DNA from: Pelobates cultripes
Lineage: Eukaryota; Chordata; Amphibia; Anura; Pelobatidae
Length of the DNA stretch: 64,000 nt
Direction: 5' to 3'
NCBI GenBank assembly: GCA_933207985.1
Contig: OW240917.1
Coordinates: forward strand, 107,382,486 to 107,446,485
Shown here: positions 57,561 through 64,000 of the stretch, one piece after another
How positions within the stretch are numbered: the first letter of the stretch is position 1
Layout: each line of letters starts with the position of its first letter
Position numbers and translations under genes: made by a program
The notes under the pieces: model-generated
Seen by the model: only the letters and a program-made list of their open reading frames with translations
What the model was told of the DNA's origin: nothing
Databases searched by the model: none

Positions 57561-57734
57561 CAGTACTGTGGGTCCAGACTCGGAGGGTGTTCCTGTGGGT
57601 GGACTCAGGGGCAGCCCGGGTAGGTGGACTCGGGGGCGGCTCTGTGGGTGGACTCAGGGAAAGGCACCAGGGGGGCCCAGACCTTGAGCTGTGTCAGGGG
57701 TCCCACAATTTCTGATGGCAGCCTTGAGTCCCTG

Positions 57735-57990
57735 GCCTAATCTTATATCTAGGATAGCCTTATGCCTACCCCACGCATGCTTAAACCACTTCACTGTGTT
57801 AACCTCTATCGCCTAAACTGTAAGGCTATTAAATGCATCCACTACCCTCTCAGTAAAGTAATAGTGACAGATATTATTTTTAAACCTTTGGCCCTCTAAT
57901 TTAAGACTATGTTCTCTTGTTGTGCTAGTTTTAAATATATAATATGTATTGGTGCACTTGAAAAAAATAATTAAATTATGGTGGAACAAA
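57735..57990 (-). mobile_element. CR1 LINE 3' end, right part
   Basis: Minus-strand frame 57995-57813 ends …TREHSLKLEGQRFKNNICHYYFTERVVDAFNSL, the CR1 ORF2 C-terminus, as in the copy at 44846-45305. Together with 56412-56486 it forms one CR1 fragment split by the hAT element. Confidence 0.85.
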
Positions 57991-61151
<3,161 letters not shown>

Positions 61152-61647
61152 TTAAAGGACCACTATAGTGCCAGGAAAACACTCGTTTTCCTGGCACTAT
61201 AGTGCCCTGAGGGTGCCCCCACCCTCAGGGTCCCACTCCCGCCCGGCTCTGGAAGGGGGAAAGGGGGAAAAACGTACCTTTTTCCAGCGCTGGGTGGAGA
61301 GCTCTCCTCCTTCTCTCCTCCTCCGTTCCGCCCCGTCGGCTGAATGCGCACGCGCGGCAAGAGCTGCGCGCGCATTCAGCCGGTCGCATAGGAAAGCATT
61401 TACAATGCTTTCCTATGGACGCTTCCCTGCTCTCACTGTGAAAATCACAGTGAGAAGCACGCAAGTGCCTCTAGTGGCTGTCAATGAGCCACTAGAGGAT
61501 TAGGGGGAAGGCTTAACCCATTAATAAACATAGCAGTTTCTCTGAAACTGCTATGTTTATAAAAAAATGGGTTAACCCTAGAAGGACCTGGCACCCAGAC
61601 CACTTCATTAAGCTGAAGTGGTCTGGGTGCCTAGAGTGGTCCTTTAA
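61152..61647. mobile_element. TTAA-flanked MITE (CCACTATAGTG subfamily) in a GLRB intron
   Basis: TTAAAGGACCACTATAGTGCC at 61152 and ggtgcctagagtggtcctttaa at 61647. The left subterminal region is a long hairpin (cactatagtgccaggaaaaca…gttttcctggcactatagtg, then gagggtgcccccaccctc). The centre contains other inverted pairs: gctgaatgcgcacgcg/cgcgcgcattcagc, gaaagcatt/aatgctttc and gcctctagtggc/gccactagag. It is 496 bp with well-matched arms, so a relatively young copy. Confidence 0.88.
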
Positions 61648-62137
61648 GACCATTACTAGCAGCATTTTATGTCTTTTAAACAATTTAAAGGACAAAATGC
61701 GCTATACAGCAGTTCATGCTATGTATGCATGCATACACCTGTGTTCATGAATCCTTATAGGCATTACATACTTTTCAAAATTGCTCTTGCTTTATTTTGG
61801 TTTGTATATTTGTTTGAAAGTATTTGTTTGTTAGTTTTAAATAAAAATGTTAGGTGTTGACAATTTCCAAATATGGAATGTACAAGGAATTTGCCCTATA
61901 TTCCTCTTTTCTACTGGTTTGCTTTTATATAAAGTTGTTTGATGTATAACGTGGCAATGTAAACAAAAATTTTGACTATTTATGTATGATACTAATGTTC
62001 CTTATTTTATATTTTTAATGCAACATTTAAGTAGTTGAGTGAAATAGTTTAGATATACTCAATAATAATATAATAAAAGTCTAATAGTAATAATATTATA
62101 ACAATGCTTTCAAAGTCTAATGATAACTTGTACTCAC
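61648..62137 (-). other. GLRB intron, unrecognised sequence
   Basis: AT-rich intron DNA between the MITE and the exon; nothing recognised. Confidence 0.55.
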
Positions 62138-62278
62138 CTGTCCCTTTGTAGTATTTTGTGCAGTTGCCATATTCAATATCTTCTGTTTTAATATCAAACT
62201 GAGGCAATGCTATTTTTTCCATTTGAACAGGATCTCCTGATTGCCATATGAACCGTAAATCATCTGTTGTATACCCAA
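62138..62278 (-). CDS. GLRB: GLRB exon: C-terminal part of the ligand-binding domain
   Basis: 141 nt between acceptor cataaag and donor gtgagt: two bases, 46 codons, one base. It encodes [21 protein letters not shown], then [25 protein letters not shown]. The Cys of NCTKYY starts the second disulfide loop characteristic of glycine receptors and lies within an N-x-T sequence, a possible glycosylation site. The remaining base pairs with the exon at 60031 to give Gly. This is the most 5' GLRB exon in the window; upstream exons lie beyond 64000 and I see none in 62279-64000. Confidence 0.96.
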
Positions 62279-63138
62279 CTTTATGACAAATAAGAAATTT
62301 AAGAAAAAAATAAATCAGTCTACTGGATACATTGATTTATCACACCCACCATCTTCTGTTCTCAAAATGTCAAGTAACATATAATATGAATGTCAATCAT
62401 TTTAAATACACTGGGATTAGTTATGGTTTCTTTGACTATTTAGTTACATCAGTAATAGAAAAAGATAATTCTATCTTAAATTAAAAACATCTATTTTACA
62501 GCACCATAAAATATGTAATTTCTGAATGCTTAAAACAGTTCTCCTCATGAATAACAATGAAGTAATATATAAGGAGCAATTCTGGGGAAAAGTTCTAAAA
62601 GTGGAAGACTTAGAAAGGATGTTTCATCTGTCTGCATGTCAATTACTCTAATATTAGAACGTTTTGTATAATTGCTCTTTGCATTTAATCCCTCTATTAT
62701 ATTTTACAAATGTATTTTTTCTGTCAGAGCCACAGAGAGAACACAGCCAAAAAACGTGACAATCAGAAAAAGTAAGCAACAGCTAAATGAACAGACAACT
62801 GAAATATCACTGAAAACATGAAAAAATAAAATTAAATGAAGTCATCAGAAAGTGCAGCCATAGGCATTAGTCATGTCTTTGCGCAGATGTTGGCATCAGA
62901 TGTTTCCATGTTTCAAAATATTGTGTGTCTTAGGACATGTGGTATTCCAATTACTATTTTACATCTAACCCTCAATAGTTGACTAAAGTGTAAGAATTGA
63001 ATTAGATTGCAGCAGCAGATATAGCTTTATGTTGAAACAATAAACTCTTTTCGAAAATTGAATAGCACAATTACCATTTTATCAAAAATAACACAACATT
63101 CAAAGGTTTTATATGTTCAAAACAGTTTATAAGAGGGA
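62279..63138 (-). other. GLRB intron, unrecognised sequence
   Basis: AT-rich intron DNA, no recognisable element. Confidence 0.55.
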
Positions 63139-63139
63139 C

Positions 63140-63470
63140 AGTGGCGGAACTACCACGGTCGCATCTGCAACCTGGCCTGTCACGCCAGGGACCCATCGTG
63201 TGGCCCATGCTCTTGGGGCCACCCTACAGCAATGGATTTCCTGGGGCCTGGTCAGCGCTACGGCACTTTAAGAGCGATTGATGACGTCAGAGCGCCCGTC
63301 ACTTCCTCCCAGCATACACAGAGCTACGCGGGAGGAGAACGCAGGGAAAGGAGAGGAGGGAGTCAGAGTTGGAGCTCTGACTCCCATCAGCCGAAGGCAG
63401 ATACTGTACCCCAGGGAAGTCAACCACCAGCACCTAAAGGTAGGAACAGGAGGGTGACCAAAATTTTTAA
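63140..63470. mobile_element. hAT-like element, left end and GC-rich region
   Basis: Begins cagtggcggaactaccacgg, a CAGTGGCG-type hAT end, after AT-rich intron DNA. A GC-rich, partly inverted region follows (cctggcctgtcacgccaggg). The right end would lie beyond the window. The arrangement, GC-rich end followed by a TG/AC minisatellite, parallels 56487-57726. Confidence 0.5.
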
Positions 63471-64000
63471 CAGTTTGTGTGTGTTTGTATGTGTGTCTGT
63501 GTGTCTTTATGTGTGTGTCTGTGTGTGAATGTCTGTATCTGTATATCTGTGTGTCTGCATATGTATGTGTGTGTGTGAATGCCTGTATCTGTATGTGTGT
63601 CTGTGTGTGTGTGTGTGTGTTTGTGCGTGTGAATGTCTGTATTTATGTGTCTGTATGTGTGTGTTTGTGAATGTCTGTATTTGTATATCTGTGTGTCCAT
63701 GTGTGTCTGTATGTGTGTGTGTGTGTGTGTGTGAATGTCTGTATCTGTGTGTCTGTATGTGTCTGTATCTGTATGTATGTGTGTGTGTGTGTAAATGTCT
63801 CTATATGTGTGTCTGCATGTGTATGTGTGTGTGTTTCTGTATGTGTATCTGTTTGTCTGCATATTTGTATGTATGTATATCTGTGCCTGTATGTGTGTCA
63901 GTGTGTGCCCCTATGTATTTGTATGTTTGTCAATGTTTAAATCTGTATGCATATAATTCTGTGTATCTGAATGTTTGTCATTAAGTGTGTCTGTGTATAT
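63470..64000. repeat. TG-rich minisatellite to the window end
   Basis: Degenerate units of about 20-30 bp around 'tgtgtgtctgtatgtgtgtgaatgtctgtatc', which leave several frames open by chance (Cys/Val-rich one way, His/Thr-rich the other). These are not genes. The array continues past 64000. Confidence 0.92.

Larger units (their letters stand above)
56487..57726. mobile_element. hAT element with foldback core, inserted in a CR1
   Basis: Ends CAGGGCCGCCATCAG (56487) and CTGATGGCAGCCTTG (57726) are inverted with two mismatches. The flanking 8-mers agcccctg (56479-56486) and agtccctg (57727-57734) are a target duplication with one later change. The interior holds a 230-bp near-perfect palindrome (56623-56852) and an ACAC-rich minisatellite (56985-57560). 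No transposase. Lies in a GLRB intron. Confidence 0.93.

Noticed and set aside
56973..57715. Thr/His-rich 114- and 172-codon frames
   Set aside because: They are translations of the ACAC minisatellite inside the hAT element.
63467..63984. Long open frames rich in Cys/Val or His/Thr near the window end
   Set aside because: They result from the TG-rich minisatellite, in which all frames stay open; not genes.

Overview
This is vertebrate genomic DNA, most likely from an anuran amphibian. The calls rest on GT-AG spliced vertebrate exons and on a repeat set typical of frog genomes: L2- and CR1-type LINEs, a tyrosine-recombinase (DIRS/Ngaro-type) retrotransposon, several Tc1/mariner families, hAT elements with 8-bp target duplications, and many short TTAA-flanked inverted-repeat elements. 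No bacterial or phage gene organisation is present, and almost all of the short open frames are chance or transposon debris. Two runs of exactly 100 N (6542-6641 and 16931-17030) are assembly gaps.

Two host genes are supported, and they converge. On the + strand, four exons (8375-8511, 15532-15717, 20593-20636, 22238-22388) join with matching codon phase. They encode the end of a cadherin-repeat protein: one non-canonical cadherin repeat, a Thr-rich stalk and a hydrophobic C-terminus. The 5' part of this gene lies upstream of the window. On the - strand, four exons (62278-62138, 60031-59879, 56175-55886, 54188-53892) encode the C-terminal half of the glycine receptor beta subunit (GLRB): the second Cys loop, TM1 to TM4 and the gephyrin-binding motif. 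Its 5' exons lie beyond position 64000.

Layout: 1-6.5 kb is intergenic or intronic DNA with TG-rich microsatellites and small DNA transposons. 6.6-8.1 kb is an L2 3' half. 9.0-14.8 kb is a TTAA element split by a GC-rich 5.1-kb tyrosine-recombinase retrotransposon, all inside a cadherin intron. 15-26 kb is AT-rich intron and 3' flank with scattered elements and a decayed Tc1. 26.3-28 kb is a Tc1 with long terminal repeats. 28-37.9 kb is a large nest: an L2 LINE broken by a hAT element with perfect target duplications and by a composite block holding a 270-bp tandem repeat (itself hit by a Tc1), a 112-bp tandem repeat and a second hAT end. 39.7-42.4 kb is a Tc1 broken by another hAT copy. 43.2-44.2 kb is a G-rich minisatellite. 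44.8-52.3 kb holds more TTAA elements, CR1 and two decayed Tc1 copies. 53.9-62.3 kb is GLRB, one intron of which holds a CR1 tail split by a foldback hAT element. 63.1 kb to the end is the start of another hAT-like element running into a TG minisatellite.

Every transposon-encoded protein seen here is broken by stops, frameshifts or deletions, so none looks autonomous. I found no clear new biological system. The most informative observations are the phase-closed cadherin gene tail, the datable nested insertions with intact target duplications, and the recurrent pairing of hAT ends with internal minisatellites.
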